DNA from: Caryophanales bacterium UBA6259
GTDB lineage: Bacteria > Bacillota > Bacilli > Tepidibacillales > Tepidibacillaceae
Direction: 5' to 3'
Length of the DNA stretch: 64,000 nucleotides
Assembly: GCA_002441135.1 (NCBI GenBank)
Contig: DJVJ01000041.1
Coordinates: 1 to 64,000 of the forward strand
Shown here: in pieces, positions 25,514 to 34,292 of the stretch
Layout: each line of letters begins with the position of its first letter
How positions within the stretch are numbered: position 1 is the stretch's first letter
The notes under the pieces: generated by a model
Seen by the model: only the letters and a program-made list of their open reading frames with translations
Databases searched by the model: none
What the model was told of the DNA's origin: nothing
Translations under genes and position numbers: made by a program

Positions 25514-26020
25514 TTGGCCATCGTATATACTGTTTCATTTGCTATAGGAATTATTTACGCCATCGTATCTTCCTTTGGATTATTTGATTTTGATGTTGAT
25601 GCTGATTTTCAAGGGGATTTTCCAATTCTATCACCAATTATTATAGCTTCATTTCTAACCGTTTTTGGTGGCTTAGGTTTACTTTTAAATTATCAATCAA
25701 GCATCACACCGTTAAATGCAGCTCTAATTTCAGTGGCAGCGGCAATTATTATCGCGGTTTTATTATTCTTCTTAGTTGTTTGGCCAATGTCAAAGGCAGA
25801 GCGCTCAACGGCACATTCTGAGAAAGACATGGTAGGTCAATTTGCGGAAGTAATTACACCAATCAATAAAGGTGGACATGGAGAAATTATTTACACACAA
25901 GGAGGATCAAGACTAAGTGCTCCTGCTACAACACACGAGGATAAACGGATAGGTATTGGCGAGATGGTTGAGGTAACTGAGGTTACTGGTGGAATGTTTG
26001 TTGTTCGCAAGAAAAAATAA
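25514..26020 (+). CDS. yuaF: NfeD-like membrane protein (YuaF type)
   Basis: 168 residues from TTG 25514; GGGGAG at the IS607 junction is the ribosome binding site. Three transmembrane segments occupy residues 1-100. The C-terminal 65 residues form an OB-fold (DMVGQFAEVITPINKGGHGE, IGEMVEVTEVTGGMFVV) characteristic of short NfeD proteins. In Bacillus the pair YuaF-FloT works in membrane microdomains and fluidity control. The flotillin gene follows after 23 bases. The IS607 copy directly upstream must have cut off or replaced the original promoter. Confidence 0.85.
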   Translation: MAIVYTVSFAIGIIYAIVSSFGLFDFDVDADFQGDFPILSPIIIASFLTVFGGLGLLLNYQSSITPLNAALISVAAAIIIAVLLFFLVVWPMSKAERSTAHSEKDMVGQFAEVITPINKGGHGEIIYTQGGSRLSAPATTHEDKRIGIGEMVEVTEVTGGMFVVRKKK

Positions 26021-26043
26021 ACATAAGGGAGGAAGAATTCGAA

Positions 26044-27462
26044 ATGTATTATGGCATTATTGGGATTGTTGTTGTTTTATTTATTCTAATTCTTGGTTTT
26101 GTGACACGTTATCGCCCAGTACAAGCAGATGAGGCATTGATTGTTACTGGTGCAGTTAAAAATGGAATTAAGGTGGTTAAAGGTGGAGGTACCTTTGTCT
26201 TTCCAATAATTCAGAAGGCACAGCCTTTATCTCTTTTATTGCACACATTAGAGGTAAAGACACCTAAAGTATATACAGAGCATGGAGTAGCTGTTATGGT
26301 GGATGGTGTCGCGCAGGTAAAAATTAAAGGAGATTTAGACTCTATCCAAACAGCAGCAGAACAATTTCTGGGAAAGTCTGCCCAAGAGCTACGTTCTATT
26401 GCTACTGAAACTTTAGAAGGTCATTTACGGGCAATACTAGGTACAATGACTGTCGAAGAAATCTATAAGAATAGAGAAAAATTTGCCGAGAATGTGCAGC
26501 TTCAAGCGGCTACAGATTTTGCTAAAATGGGCTTGCAAATTGTTTCCTTTACTATAAAAGACGTTTCTGATGATGAGGGATATCTAGAAGCTCTAGGTCG
26601 TCCACAGATTGCAGCAGTTATTCGAGAAGCAGAAATTGCTGAAGCCAATGCCACAAGGGATACACAAGTAGCAAAGGCAAAGGCTAGAGAAGAAGGACAA
26701 AAGGCGGACTTCCTTGCAGATACCAATGTGGCTGAAGCATCAAAAGAAATGGAAGTAAAGAAAGCTGCTTTTAAAAAGGAACAGGATCAACGGAAAGCAG
26801 AAGCTGATCAATCCTATGAGCTTCAAAGGGCAATCACACTTCAACAGGTAAAACGGGAAGAAATGCAGATTCAAGTGGTTGAAAGAGAGAAGCAAATTGA
26901 ACTAGAAGAGAAAGAAATTGCTCGTCGTGAACGTCAATATGATGCAGAAGTGAAGAAAAAGGCAGATGCCGACCGTTATGCGATGGAGCAAGCTGCCGAA
27001 GCGGATAAGTCTAAGAAAATGAGAGCTGCCGAAGCGGAGCAGTTTACGATTGAAGCAGAAGCTAAAGCAAATGCAGCAAAAACAAAACTAGAAGGTAATG
27101 CCGAAGCCGAGATTATTCGTCAAAAAGGTTTTGCTGAAGCAGAAGCAAAGGATAAAATTGCAGAAGCAATGAAGAAGTATGGTGAAGCAGCAATTGCAGA
27201 AATGATTATTCAAAAGTTCCCGGAAATCGCTCAAGCCATTTCAGAGCCATTATCCAAGACAGAAAAAATTGTTATCCTTGATCAAGGGGGTAATGGTGGT
27301 GGCGCAAGTAAAATTACAAAATATGCCACAGATATCCTTGGAAACACAGCAGAGGCGGTAAATGCCTTAACTGGCATCAATTTGATTGAGCTTGTGCAAA
27401 ATCTAAAATCAAATGAACAAAAGAAGCCAATTGATGTCACTGATGTAGAAGAGAAAAAGTAG
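26044..27462 (+). CDS. floT: Flotillin-like protein (FloT/YuaG)
   Basis: 472 residues behind GGGAGGAAG. An N-terminal membrane hairpin (IIGIVVVLFILILGFV) precedes a PHB/SPFH domain (about residues 25-200; ALIVTGAVKNGIKVVKGGG, SIATETLEGHLRAILGTMTV). A long Ala/Glu/Lys-rich coiled coil (residues 200-400) with repeated EAEA and KAxAE motifs makes the flotillin domain. It forms oligomeric scaffolds on the inner membrane face that organise functional microdomains. Length and partner gene fit FloT rather than FloA. A strong terminator follows. Confidence 0.92.
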   Translation: MYYGIIGIVVVLFILILGFVTRYRPVQADEALIVTGAVKNGIKVVKGGGTFVFPIIQKAQPLSLLLHTLEVKTPKVYTEHGVAVMVDGVAQVKIKGDLDSIQTAAEQFLGKSAQELRSIATETLEGHLRAILGTMTVEEIYKNREKFAENVQLQAATDFAKMGLQIVSFTIKDVSDDEGYLEALGRPQIAAVIREAEIAEANATRDTQVAKAKAREEGQKADFLADTNVAEASKEMEVKKAAFKKEQDQRKAEADQSYELQRAITLQQVKREEMQIQVVEREKQIELEEKEIARRERQYDAEVKKKADADRYAMEQAAEADKSKKMRAAEAEQFTIEAEAKANAAKTKLEGNAEAEIIRQKGFAEAEAKDKIAEAMKKYGEAAIAEMIIQKFPEIAQAISEPLSKTEKIVILDQGGNGGGASKITKYATDILGNTAEAVNALTGINLIELVQNLKSNEQKKPIDVTDVEEKK

Positions 27463-27490
27463 ATCGTATAAAACTTGGATTAAAAATCAA

Positions 27491-27533
27491 AAAATCCCGA
27501 GCCTTGTAAGTTTAAGGACTCGGGATTTTCAGT
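27491..27533 (+). terminator. Bidirectional terminator between floT and gdhA
   Basis: Stem AAAATCCCGAG-CTT/AAG-CTCGGGATTTT (27491-27528) has A and T runs on both sides, so it serves both converging genes. Confidence 0.85.
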
Positions 27534-27585
27534 TGCAACTTAATAGGTGGGGATATGGTATTGCGGTAAATTTTATTGGTTATGA

Positions 27586-28974
27586 TTAGATGACCCCTTG
27601 GGCTAGCATTGCATCGGCTACTTTTAAAAATCCAGCGATATTTGCACCAACGACGAGATTCCCAGGATAGCCATATTCTTCTGCTGCTTTCACACTGCTT
27701 TTGTAAATATTAATCATAATCTCTTTTAGCTTTGCATCGACTTCTTCAAAACTCCATGAGTATCTCATGCTGTTTTGGGCCATTTCCAGAGCAGATACAG
27801 CAACTCCTCCTGCATTGGCTGCTTTGGCTGGTCCAAAAAGTACATCATTTGTAAGGAAAATGTCTATTGCTTCTAAGGTAGAAGGCATGTTGGCACCTTC
27901 ACCAATGGCTTTGACGCCATTTTTAACTAATATTTTAGCAGACTCTTCGTTTATCTCGTTTTGTGTCGCACAAGGTAGTGCAATATCACAAGGAACAGTC
28001 CAGATTCCTTCGAAGCCTTCATAATAAGCAGCGGTAGGATGTTCATTTACATACTCACTAATTCGCTTGCGTTCTACTTCTTTCAGTCTTTGGACAGTGG
28101 CAATATCAATTCCATTCTCATCATAGACATAACCGTTAGAATCACTACATGCCACCACCTTTGCACCAAGCTGCTGGGCTTTTTCCATTGCATAAATAGC
28201 AACATTTCCTGATCCAGAAACAACAACTCTGCTTCCCTCAAAGCTCATTCCTTTGGTTTTGAGCATTTCGTCAACAAAATATACAGTACCATAGCCAGTT
28301 GCTTCTGTTCTCGCTAAGCTTCCACCATAATGTAGGCCTTTTCCAGTAAGGATTCCTGCTTCATTACCGCCACGAATTCGCTTATATTGGCCAAACATGT
28401 ATCCTACTTCTCTTGCACCAACTCCAATATCACCGGCAGGGACATCGATATCAGGACCAATATGGCGATAAAGCTCTGTCATGAAGCTCTGACTAAAGTT
28501 CATTATTTCACGATCAGATTTGCCTTTTGGGTCAAAGTCTGATCCACCCTTTCCTCCACCAATGGGCTGACCTGTTAAGGAATTCTTTAATATTTGTTCG
28601 AAGCCTAAAAATTTAATGATACTTGCATTAACCGAAGGGTGAAATCGCAAGCCCCCTTTATAAGGCCCAATTGCACTATTAAATTGAACTCTAAAACCAC
28701 GGTTAACTCTTACATTTCCTTCATCATCCATCCAAGGTACTCTAAAAACAATCATTCGTTCTGGTTCTGCGAGTCTTTCAAGAATATTTGCTTTCATATA
28801 TTTTGGATGCTTCTCAAATACTGGGATTAAAGATTCAAAAATCTCTTTAACCGCTTGATGAAATTCACTCTCATTATGATTTCTTTTTTTCACCGTTTCA
28901 AAAACATTAGCAACATAAACCCTTGCAGGCGTAAGTTCTTCAATACTTGTTTTTTGCAAAACTTGTTCTATCAT
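27586..28974 (-). CDS. gdhA: NADP-type glutamate dehydrogenase
   Basis: 462 residues. It catalyses reductive amination of 2-oxoglutarate with ammonia to glutamate. Motifs: the substrate site GPYKGGLRFHPSV and catalytic-lysine region PIGGGKGGSDFDPKGKSD, the conserved DVPAGDIGVGAREV, and the Rossmann nucleotide fold VVVSGSGNVAIYAMEKA followed by CSDSNGYVYD. The length and DIDVPAGDIG sequence match the hexameric biosynthetic GdhA type rather than the catabolic RocG/GudB of Bacillus subtilis. It is divergent from gltC, which likely regulates it. Confidence 0.92.
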   Translation of the reverse strand: MIEQVLQKTSIEELTPARVYVANVFETVKKRNHNESEFHQAVKEIFESLIPVFEKHPKYMKANILERLAEPERMIVFRVPWMDDEGNVRVNRGFRVQFNSAIGPYKGGLRFHPSVNASIIKFLGFEQILKNSLTGQPIGGGKGGSDFDPKGKSDREIMNFSQSFMTELYRHIGPDIDVPAGDIGVGAREVGYMFGQYKRIRGGNEAGILTGKGLHYGGSLARTEATGYGTVYFVDEMLKTKGMSFEGSRVVVSGSGNVAIYAMEKAQQLGAKVVACSDSNGYVYDENGIDIATVQRLKEVERKRISEYVNEHPTAAYYEGFEGIWTVPCDIALPCATQNEINEESAKILVKNGVKAIGEGANMPSTLEAIDIFLTNDVLFGPAKAANAGGVAVSALEMAQNSMRYSWSFEEVDAKLKEIMINIYKSSVKAAEEYGYPGNLVVGANIAGFLKVADAMLAQGVI

Positions 28975-29161
28975 GTTTCTCCCAACCTTTTCATTTTATT
29001 ATTAATATTCTAAAATTAACTTGTGTAATGAATCACATTCCATTGCGTATCTTTAAGTTATTTGTATTTTATAATGGAATGATTAATCGAAACAATATAA
29101 AATATAGATGATATTAATATCGGAATGAGATGAATAGTTTTTTTGGGAAGCAGGGGATAAC
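28975..29161. promoter_or_regulatory. gdhA-gltC divergent control region
   Basis: The 187 bases between the two start codons contain three copies of a GGAATG-type half-site: ATTCCATT at 29037, AATGGAAT at 29073 and CGGAATGAG at 29121. The first two form an 8-bp inverted repeat 36 bases centre to centre. Such spaced half-sites suit a LysR-type tetramer; identification as GltC sites is inference. Confidence 0.45.
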
Positions 29162-30064
29162 GTGGAATTAAGACAAATTCAATATTTTATTGAAGTGGCA
29201 AAAAAGGAACATATGACAGAGGCTGCACATAATCTACATATAGCCCAGTCTGCGATTAGTCGTCAGATTGTTAATTTAGAAGCAGAATTAGGGGTGGATT
29301 TATTTATTAGAGAAGGTAGAAATGTAAGGCTTACCCCTATAGGTAAGGTTTTCTTGGAGCATGTGCAAGTGGCGATGCAGGGGATAGAAAAGGCAAAAAA
29401 GGAAATTGAGGAATTTCTAGATCCTGAACGAGGAACTATTCGGATAGGGTTTCCAAGTAGCTTAGCTGCATATACTTTGCCAATGATTATCTCAGAATTT
29501 AGGGAACGTTATCCGGAAATAAAATTTGAGCTACGACAAGGAGCTTATCGTCATTTAATAGATTCTGTTATAAAAGGAGAAATTGATATTGCATTACTAG
29601 GCCCAGTTCCAAAAGAAGAAAAACTGATTAAGGGAAAAATTCTATTTGTAGAGGAAATTGTAGCTCTACTTCCAACTAGTCATCCCTTCGCTAATAATTC
29701 TTCTCTTCCGCTAGATCAATTACGCAATGATTCCTTTGTTTTGTATCCAAAGGGATTTATTTTACATGAGATAGTAGTGAACGCATGTAAACAATTAGGA
29801 TTTCAGCCTCGTGTTTCCTTTGAAGGGGACGATATGGATACAATAAAGGGATTAGTTGCTGCTGGATTAGGAGTTACTTTATTGCCTGAAATTACATTAT
29901 ATGATAATATTCCACGAACAACGGTAAAGATTCCACTGAGTGAACCAAAGGTAACAAGAACAGTAGGTGTAATTATTCCTACGGATAGAGAGCTCCCTCC
30001 CTCCGAAAAATTATTTTATGATTTTTTAATCAATTATTATGCAGACTTAAGTAGATATAGATAA
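29162..30064 (+). CDS. gltC: LysR-family regulator, GltC-like
   Basis: 300 residues from GTG 29162 behind GGGGA. The N-terminal winged helix reads MELRQIQYFIEVAKKEHMTE, then SAISRQIVNLEAELGVDLF; the effector domain (residues 90-295) has GFPSSLAAYTLPMIISEFRE and GLGVTLLPE. It matches, from memory, Bacillus GltC along its full length. GltC activates glutamate synthase genes according to 2-oxoglutarate and glutamate levels. Here the divergent target is gdhA and no gltAB is present in the window, so the regulatory logic may differ from that of Bacillus subtilis. Confidence 0.85.
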   Translation: MELRQIQYFIEVAKKEHMTEAAHNLHIAQSAISRQIVNLEAELGVDLFIREGRNVRLTPIGKVFLEHVQVAMQGIEKAKKEIEEFLDPERGTIRIGFPSSLAAYTLPMIISEFRERYPEIKFELRQGAYRHLIDSVIKGEIDIALLGPVPKEEKLIKGKILFVEEIVALLPTSHPFANNSSLPLDQLRNDSFVLYPKGFILHEIVVNACKQLGFQPRVSFEGDDMDTIKGLVAAGLGVTLLPEITLYDNIPRTTVKIPLSEPKVTRTVGVIIPTDRELPPSEKLFYDFLINYYADLSRYR

Positions 30065-30132
30065 GAAGATATAGATAAACTATTTTTTGTATTTGTCGTA
30101 ATTATCGTAAAGAAAGAAGGGAAGTTAATAAT

Positions 30133-31104
30133 ATGCATGATCATCAACATAGTCATCATCTTCATCCAAATCAGCATAGTAATCATGATCATCAAAATCA
30201 TGATCATCACTCTCATCATCACTTTCATGATATAAGAGAAGGAAATAAGAAAGGACTTCTTATTGCTTTGATCATCACTGCGGGGATTATGGTTCTGGAG
30301 TTTTTTGGAGGACTAGTAACCAATAGCTTGGCTTTATTATCGGATGCAGGTCATATGCTAAGTGATACAAGCTCCCTTATATTAAGCTTATTTGCAATGT
30401 GGTTTGCTGCAAAACCAGTTTCCTCTCATAAAACATATGGTTTTTATCGATTTGAAATATTAGCGGCACTTTTCAATGGGATTACTTTATTTGTCATCGC
30501 AGGATTTATTGTAAAAGAGGCTTATGAACGTTTTTATAATCCACCTGAAGTGGCTAGTGGAACGATGATTCTTATTGCGATGATTGGCTTATTTGCTAAT
30601 TTATTAAGTGCGTGGTTTATGATGAAGAAAGGAGATGTAAAGGGGAATGTAAATTTACGAAGTGCCTATTTGCATGTACTAGGTGATGCACTTGGGTCAG
30701 TTGGTGCAATCATAGCTGGACTATTGATGCTGCTTTTTTCTTGGTATATAGCAGATCCAATTATTAGTGTAATTGTAGCGATTTTAATCTTAAAAAGTGC
30801 TTGGGGAGTAATTCAGCAAACCATTCATATTTTAATGGAGGGTACCCCAAATTCTGTTGATTTACATGCTGTAAGAGAGACACTACAAACGCTTGATGGG
30901 GTAATCAATGTTCATGATTTACATGTATGGACGATTACTTCTGGAATGGACTCTTTAAGCTGTCATTTATTAATCAAAGATAATTATGTAGAGCAGGAGA
31001 TATTACAAAAGGCAATTGTGGAGATTGAAAAACAGTTTAATATAAAGCATTGTACGATTCAAATCGAAAAATCGGATCTTAAGCATTCCGATTTTGAAGT
31101 GTAA
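30133..31104 (+). CDS. czcD: Cation diffusion facilitator (CzcD-type zinc exporter)
   Basis: 323 residues behind GAAGGGAAG. The first 38 residues are a metal-binding tail with about 18 His (HDHQHSHHLHPN, DHHSHHHFHD). Six transmembrane helices follow, with the zinc site HMLSDTSSL in helix 2 (LSDAGHMLSDT) and the matching HVLGDALGSVG in helix 5. The C-terminal ferredoxin-like domain (VHDLHVWTITSGMDSLSCHL, KHCTIQIE) completes the fold. It exports Zn2+, and often Co2+ or Cd2+, in exchange for protons. No metal-responsive repressor is adjacent. Confidence 0.93.
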   Translation: MHDHQHSHHLHPNQHSNHDHQNHDHHSHHHFHDIREGNKKGLLIALIITAGIMVLEFFGGLVTNSLALLSDAGHMLSDTSSLILSLFAMWFAAKPVSSHKTYGFYRFEILAALFNGITLFVIAGFIVKEAYERFYNPPEVASGTMILIAMIGLFANLLSAWFMMKKGDVKGNVNLRSAYLHVLGDALGSVGAIIAGLLMLLFSWYIADPIISVIVAILILKSAWGVIQQTIHILMEGTPNSVDLHAVRETLQTLDGVINVHDLHVWTITSGMDSLSCHLLIKDNYVEQEILQKAIVEIEKQFNIKHCTIQIEKSDLKHSDFEV

Positions 31105-31179
31105 CAAATATTGTCACATATTTTTTAATGGGATTGTAAATGATATTCTCATTAATTTTAAATCTAAGGAGAAGCTGGT

Positions 31180-31404
31180 ATGGATATGTATGGACAAATC
31201 AAAGAATGGATGGACAATAAGAAATTACTAACCGTTTGCTTTGGCCATGGTAAGAATAAAAAAGAAATTATTGGTAGAATTATTAATTTTGATTCTAATA
31301 TTATCTTGGTTTATCATGATGACGAAAAACAAATATATAATGTTAGCTTAACTGAAGTTATTGATATTACAGAAGCAATTACTGGGAAACGACTAGGTAA
31401 ATGA
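31180..31404 (+). CDS. Small protein with LSm/SH3-like barrel pattern
   Basis: 74 residues behind AAGGAGAAG. After a short N-terminal helix (QIKEWMDNK) comes a strand pattern LLTVCFGHG, EIIGRIINFDSNIILVYHDD, KQIYNVSLTEVIDI. The G-x-I-x-x-F-D-x-x-x-I-x-L rhythm is that of Hfq/LSm or YolD-like small beta-barrels. It is single-copy here, about 75 bases after czcD. No function can be assigned; an RNA- or protein-binding role is plausible. Confidence 0.45.
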   Translation: MDMYGQIKEWMDNKKLLTVCFGHGKNKKEIIGRIINFDSNIILVYHDDEKQIYNVSLTEVIDITEAITGKRLGK

Positions 31405-31485
31405 CTAAGAATATTAGAGGTTGGGGAATTGTTAATTCCTTAGTCACTTAGTATATTTAAATAGGGTTGAAGTGAATATCAAAAG

Positions 31486-31518
31486 GGTTGATGTAAAATA
31501 GCATCACTCTTTTTTTGT
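31486..31518 (+). terminator. Weak intrinsic terminator
   Basis: A short TGATG/CATCA stem with an AT-rich loop is followed by CTCTTTTTTTG. The T run is strong and the stem short. Confidence 0.4.
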
Positions 31519-31549
31519 TTCTTATTAAACAATAAAAACTCAAGAAAAT

Positions 31550-31619
31550 CTAATTTAGACTAATCCAAGACAATTAAAACTAATAAAAACTAACATTTAC
31601 TAACATAAACTAACTAAAA
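31550..31619 (+). repeat. 10-bp direct repeats upstream of the tungstate regulator
   Basis: Seven consecutive 10-base units each begin CTAA or CAA and end in A: CTAATTTAGA, CTAATCCAAG, ACAATTAAAA (weaker), CTAATAAAAA, CTAACATTTA, CTAACATAAA, CTAACTAAAA. The spacing is exactly ten bases, close to one DNA turn, so all copies face the same side. They end five bases before a TTGACG -35-like box. Probably a regulator array. Confidence 0.75.
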
Positions 31620-31623
31620 TGAA

Positions 31624-31652
31624 TTGACGGATAACTAAAAACATATTAAATT
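31624..31652 (+). promoter_or_regulatory. Candidate promoter of the tungstate operon
   Basis: TTGACG at 31624-31629, a 17-base spacer and TAAATT. The -10 box is weak, as expected for a promoter needing an activator bound at the repeats just upstream. Confidence 0.4.
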
Positions 31653-31702
31653 AAAAAAGAAGCAAGTTTATAAAACGGTGATAGATTAAGGGAGGAACTA
31701 AC

Positions 31703-32632
31703 TTGGATCATGACTTACTCACACCAATTGAGGTTGCGGAACTATTAAAAATCTCAAAATATACCGTATATGAAATGGTAAAAAGAGAAGAACTACCTGC
31801 AATCAAGTTAGGGAGAAAGGTAAGAATCAAAAAAGAAGATGTATTTAGATACATAGATAGTTCTAGCATTAATAACCGAATGTCTGAAAAAATTGCTGAA
31901 TCAATCTCAATGAGTATAGAAATAAAGGATCCAGTTCTCTTTATGGGAAGTCATGATCTATCACTAGATTATGTAGTTGAATATATTCATCAACATTACA
32001 AGCAAATGAAGATCATTCCTGCTTTTTTAGGAAGCATGGAGGGATTATACCAGTTATATCAGGATAATACCCAAATTGCAGGATGTCATCTTTTTGATGA
32101 GGATACCGCTCAATACAACATCCCTTTTATTAAAAGGCTTTTCTTGGGAGAGAAGGTCTATGTAGTTGAATTTTTAAAACGAAATTTAGGATGGATTGTT
32201 GCCAGAGGGAATCCTAAAAAAATCGAGGACTGGAATGATTTAAAACGTCAAGAGCTTCGATATATTAATCGTCAAAAAGGGGCTGGCACAAGAGTAATAT
32301 TAGATTATTACTTAAAAAAGCTAGCGGTGGATAAAAGCCAAATTAAGGGATATGAGCATATCGAAAGTACCCATTATGGAGTTGCTGCAGCAATTGCCAG
32401 AGGGGAAGGAGATTTTGGGCTTGCGACAGAGAGTGCAGCAATCGCTTTAGGATTAGATTTTGTTCCCTTGGTTAAGGAAAGATATGATTTAGTAATGAAG
32501 GATAAATTTTATCAGAGTGAACAATGGCAATATTTTCAGGAAGCATTACATAATCCAGATTTAAAATCGAAAATAGAAGCCCTAGGTGGCTATGATGTTA
32601 GTAAAACGGGAGAACTTATTCAGGAGGTTTAA
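31703..32632 (+). CDS. Excisionase-type HTH / binding-protein-domain regulator
   Basis: 309 residues from TTG 31703 behind GGGAGG. Residues 1-52 are an excisionase/MerR-like helix-turn-helix (LTPIEVAELLKISKYTVYEM, IKLGRKVRIKKEDVFRYI). Residues 75-300 are a periplasmic-binding-protein-like domain (SHDLSLDYVVEYIHQHY, RYINRQKGAGTRVILDYYL, GEGDFGLATESAAIALGLDF) that stays in the cytoplasm and senses an oxyanion in related proteins. It lies five bases before tupA, so it probably senses tungstate or molybdate and controls its own operon through the repeats at 31550. Confidence 0.8.
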   Translation: MDHDLLTPIEVAELLKISKYTVYEMVKREELPAIKLGRKVRIKKEDVFRYIDSSSINNRMSEKIAESISMSIEIKDPVLFMGSHDLSLDYVVEYIHQHYKQMKIIPAFLGSMEGLYQLYQDNTQIAGCHLFDEDTAQYNIPFIKRLFLGEKVYVVEFLKRNLGWIVARGNPKKIEDWNDLKRQELRYINRQKGAGTRVILDYYLKKLAVDKSQIKGYEHIESTHYGVAAAIARGEGDFGLATESAAIALGLDFVPLVKERYDLVMKDKFYQSEQWQYFQEALHNPDLKSKIEALGGYDVSKTGELIQEV

Positions 32633-32637
32633 TAGAG

Positions 32638-33561
32638 ATGATTAAAGGTTTAATGAAAAAAACAATGATGTTGAGTCTTAGTTTACTATTGATTTTAGGT
32701 TTTGTTGTAGGATGTAGTTCAAATGAAGAAAATACATCTAACAAAGAAAATACTTCAAGCAGCCAAGAGAATGCAACAACTCAAGCGAAAGAAGAAAAAG
32801 GGTCAGTTATACTAGCAACAACAACAAGTACACAGGATAGTGGATTACTTGATGTGCTAGTTCCAGTGTTTGAAGAGCAAACTGGATATATGGTAAAAAC
32901 GATTGCTGTTGGTACTGGAAAAGCGTTAGAAATGGGTGAAAATGGGGAAGCAGATGTGCTATTAGTACATGCACCAACTGCTGAGCAGGTACTTGTAGAT
33001 AATGGTTCTGCAATTAATCGTCAATTAGTAATGCATAATGATTTTGTGATTGTCGGTCCAAAAGGAGATCCAGCGGGAATCAGTGGACTTACAATGTCAG
33101 AAGCGCTTAAAAAAATTGCCGATTCTAGCACGTTGTTTATTTCACGTGGAGATGATTCCGGAACACATAAAAAAGAACTTGGTTTATGGAAAGCAGTAGG
33201 AATTGAACCAGCAGGGGTATGGTATCAGGAGACAGGACAAGGTATGGGTGAAACACTTCGAGTTGCTTCAGAAAAAGAAGGGTATACATTAACAGATCGT
33301 GCTACTTATTTAGCCCTTCAAGAAGAAATTGCCTCTCAGATTCTATTAGAAGGGGATAAAGATCTTTTAAACGTGTATCATGTGATGCAAGTAAATCCAG
33401 AAAAATCAGAGATGATTAATGCAGAGGCAGCAAAAGCTTTTGTAGAGTTTATGGTTAGTAAAGAAACACAAGAGATGATTAGCGAATTTGGTGTTGATCA
33501 ATATGGACAATCTTTATTTTTTGCAGATGCAGGTAAGGACGAAAATAATTTATCAAAATAA
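32638..33561 (+). CDS. tupA: Tungstate-binding lipoprotein TupA
   Basis: 307 residues behind GGAGG. Lipoprotein signal with lipobox (ILGFVVGCSSNEE; Cys at residue 26), a Ser/Asn/Glu linker, then a type II binding domain. VILATTTSTQDSGLLDVLVP is the hallmark of TupA/WtpA-like oxyanion binders; the Thr and Ser hydroxyls bind the anion. FISRGDDSGTHKKELGLWKA and NVYHVMQVNPEKS are equally typical of TupA. It feeds the TupBC transporter. Tungstate is favoured over molybdate by sequence type, without biochemical proof. Confidence 0.88.
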   Translation: MIKGLMKKTMMLSLSLLLILGFVVGCSSNEENTSNKENTSSSQENATTQAKEEKGSVILATTTSTQDSGLLDVLVPVFEEQTGYMVKTIAVGTGKALEMGENGEADVLLVHAPTAEQVLVDNGSAINRQLVMHNDFVIVGPKGDPAGISGLTMSEALKKIADSSTLFISRGDDSGTHKKELGLWKAVGIEPAGVWYQETGQGMGETLRVASEKEGYTLTDRATYLALQEEIASQILLEGDKDLLNVYHVMQVNPEKSEMINAEAAKAFVEFMVSKETQEMISEFGVDQYGQSLFFADAGKDENNLSK

Positions 33562-33593
33562 TAAAATTATGTAGCAACAGGAGCGTTATATAG

Positions 33594-34292
33594 ATGGAAA
33601 TGATAGGAAGAGGGGTAATCAAGGCCTTTGAAATGATTATTTCTAGAGACCCAGAAATCGTTATGATTACTCTGTTAACATTGAAAATTTCTGGCATTGC
33701 AACCTTAATCAGTATCCTAATTGGAATACCATTGGGAGTTATATTAGCTTGGAGTAATTTCCCGGGACGTAAAATAGTGATTAGCATTGTTAATACAGCA
33801 ATGGGATTTCCTCCGGTGGTAGTTGGACTATGGGTTTTTCTACTATTAGCTAGAAATGGTCCATTAGGATCACTTGAATTACTGTATACACCAACCGCAA
33901 TTATTATCGCTCAAGCGGTAATTGCTTCACCTATTGTTATTGGACTAACCAGTGCAGCGATAATGCAGGTGGATGAGAAAATGAGGCTGCAGCTTAAGTC
34001 CTTTGGGGCTACAAAATGGCAAATGCTCTTGCTCGTTTTAAGAGAAACGAAATATTCTCTTTTGGCAGCCGTAATTGCAGGATTTGGTGGAGTAATTTCA
34101 GAAATAGGAGCCTCCATGATGGTTGGTGGAAACATAAAAGGGTATACTAGGGTATTAACAACAGCGACTGTAATGGAAACTTCAAAGGGAAATACTGATG
34201 TTGCAATCGGGATTTCTATCATATTAATGCTATTAGCCTACTTGGTTACATTAGGACTGACCATCATGCAACATCGGGAGGTCAAAGAATGA
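33594..34292 (+). CDS. tupB: Tungstate ABC transporter permease TupB
   Basis: 232 residues, 32 bases after tupA, behind CAGGAGCG. Five or six transmembrane segments, with the inner-membrane permease EAA loop (LKSFGATKWQMLLLVLRETK) that docks on the ATPase and a Pro/Gly-rich MGFPPVVVGLWVF segment characteristic of TupB. The ATPase start overlaps its stop (ATGA). Confidence 0.88.
   Translation: MEMIGRGVIKAFEMIISRDPEIVMITLLTLKISGIATLISILIGIPLGVILAWSNFPGRKIVISIVNTAMGFPPVVVGLWVFLLLARNGPLGSLELLYTPTAIIIAQAVIASPIVIGLTSAAIMQVDEKMRLQLKSFGATKWQMLLLVLRETKYSLLAAVIAGFGGVISEIGASMMVGGNIKGYTRVLTTATVMETSKGNTDVAIGISIILMLLAYLVTLGLTIMQHREVKE

Noticed and set aside
30037..30228. Minus-strand Met/Ile-rich ORF
   Set aside because: It is the antisense of the His-rich czcD N-terminus (ATG from CAT codons), a compositional artefact.
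31550..31619. CRISPR-like array
   Set aside because: The period is 10 bases with no spacer-repeat structure and no cas genes; it reads as a phased protein-binding array.
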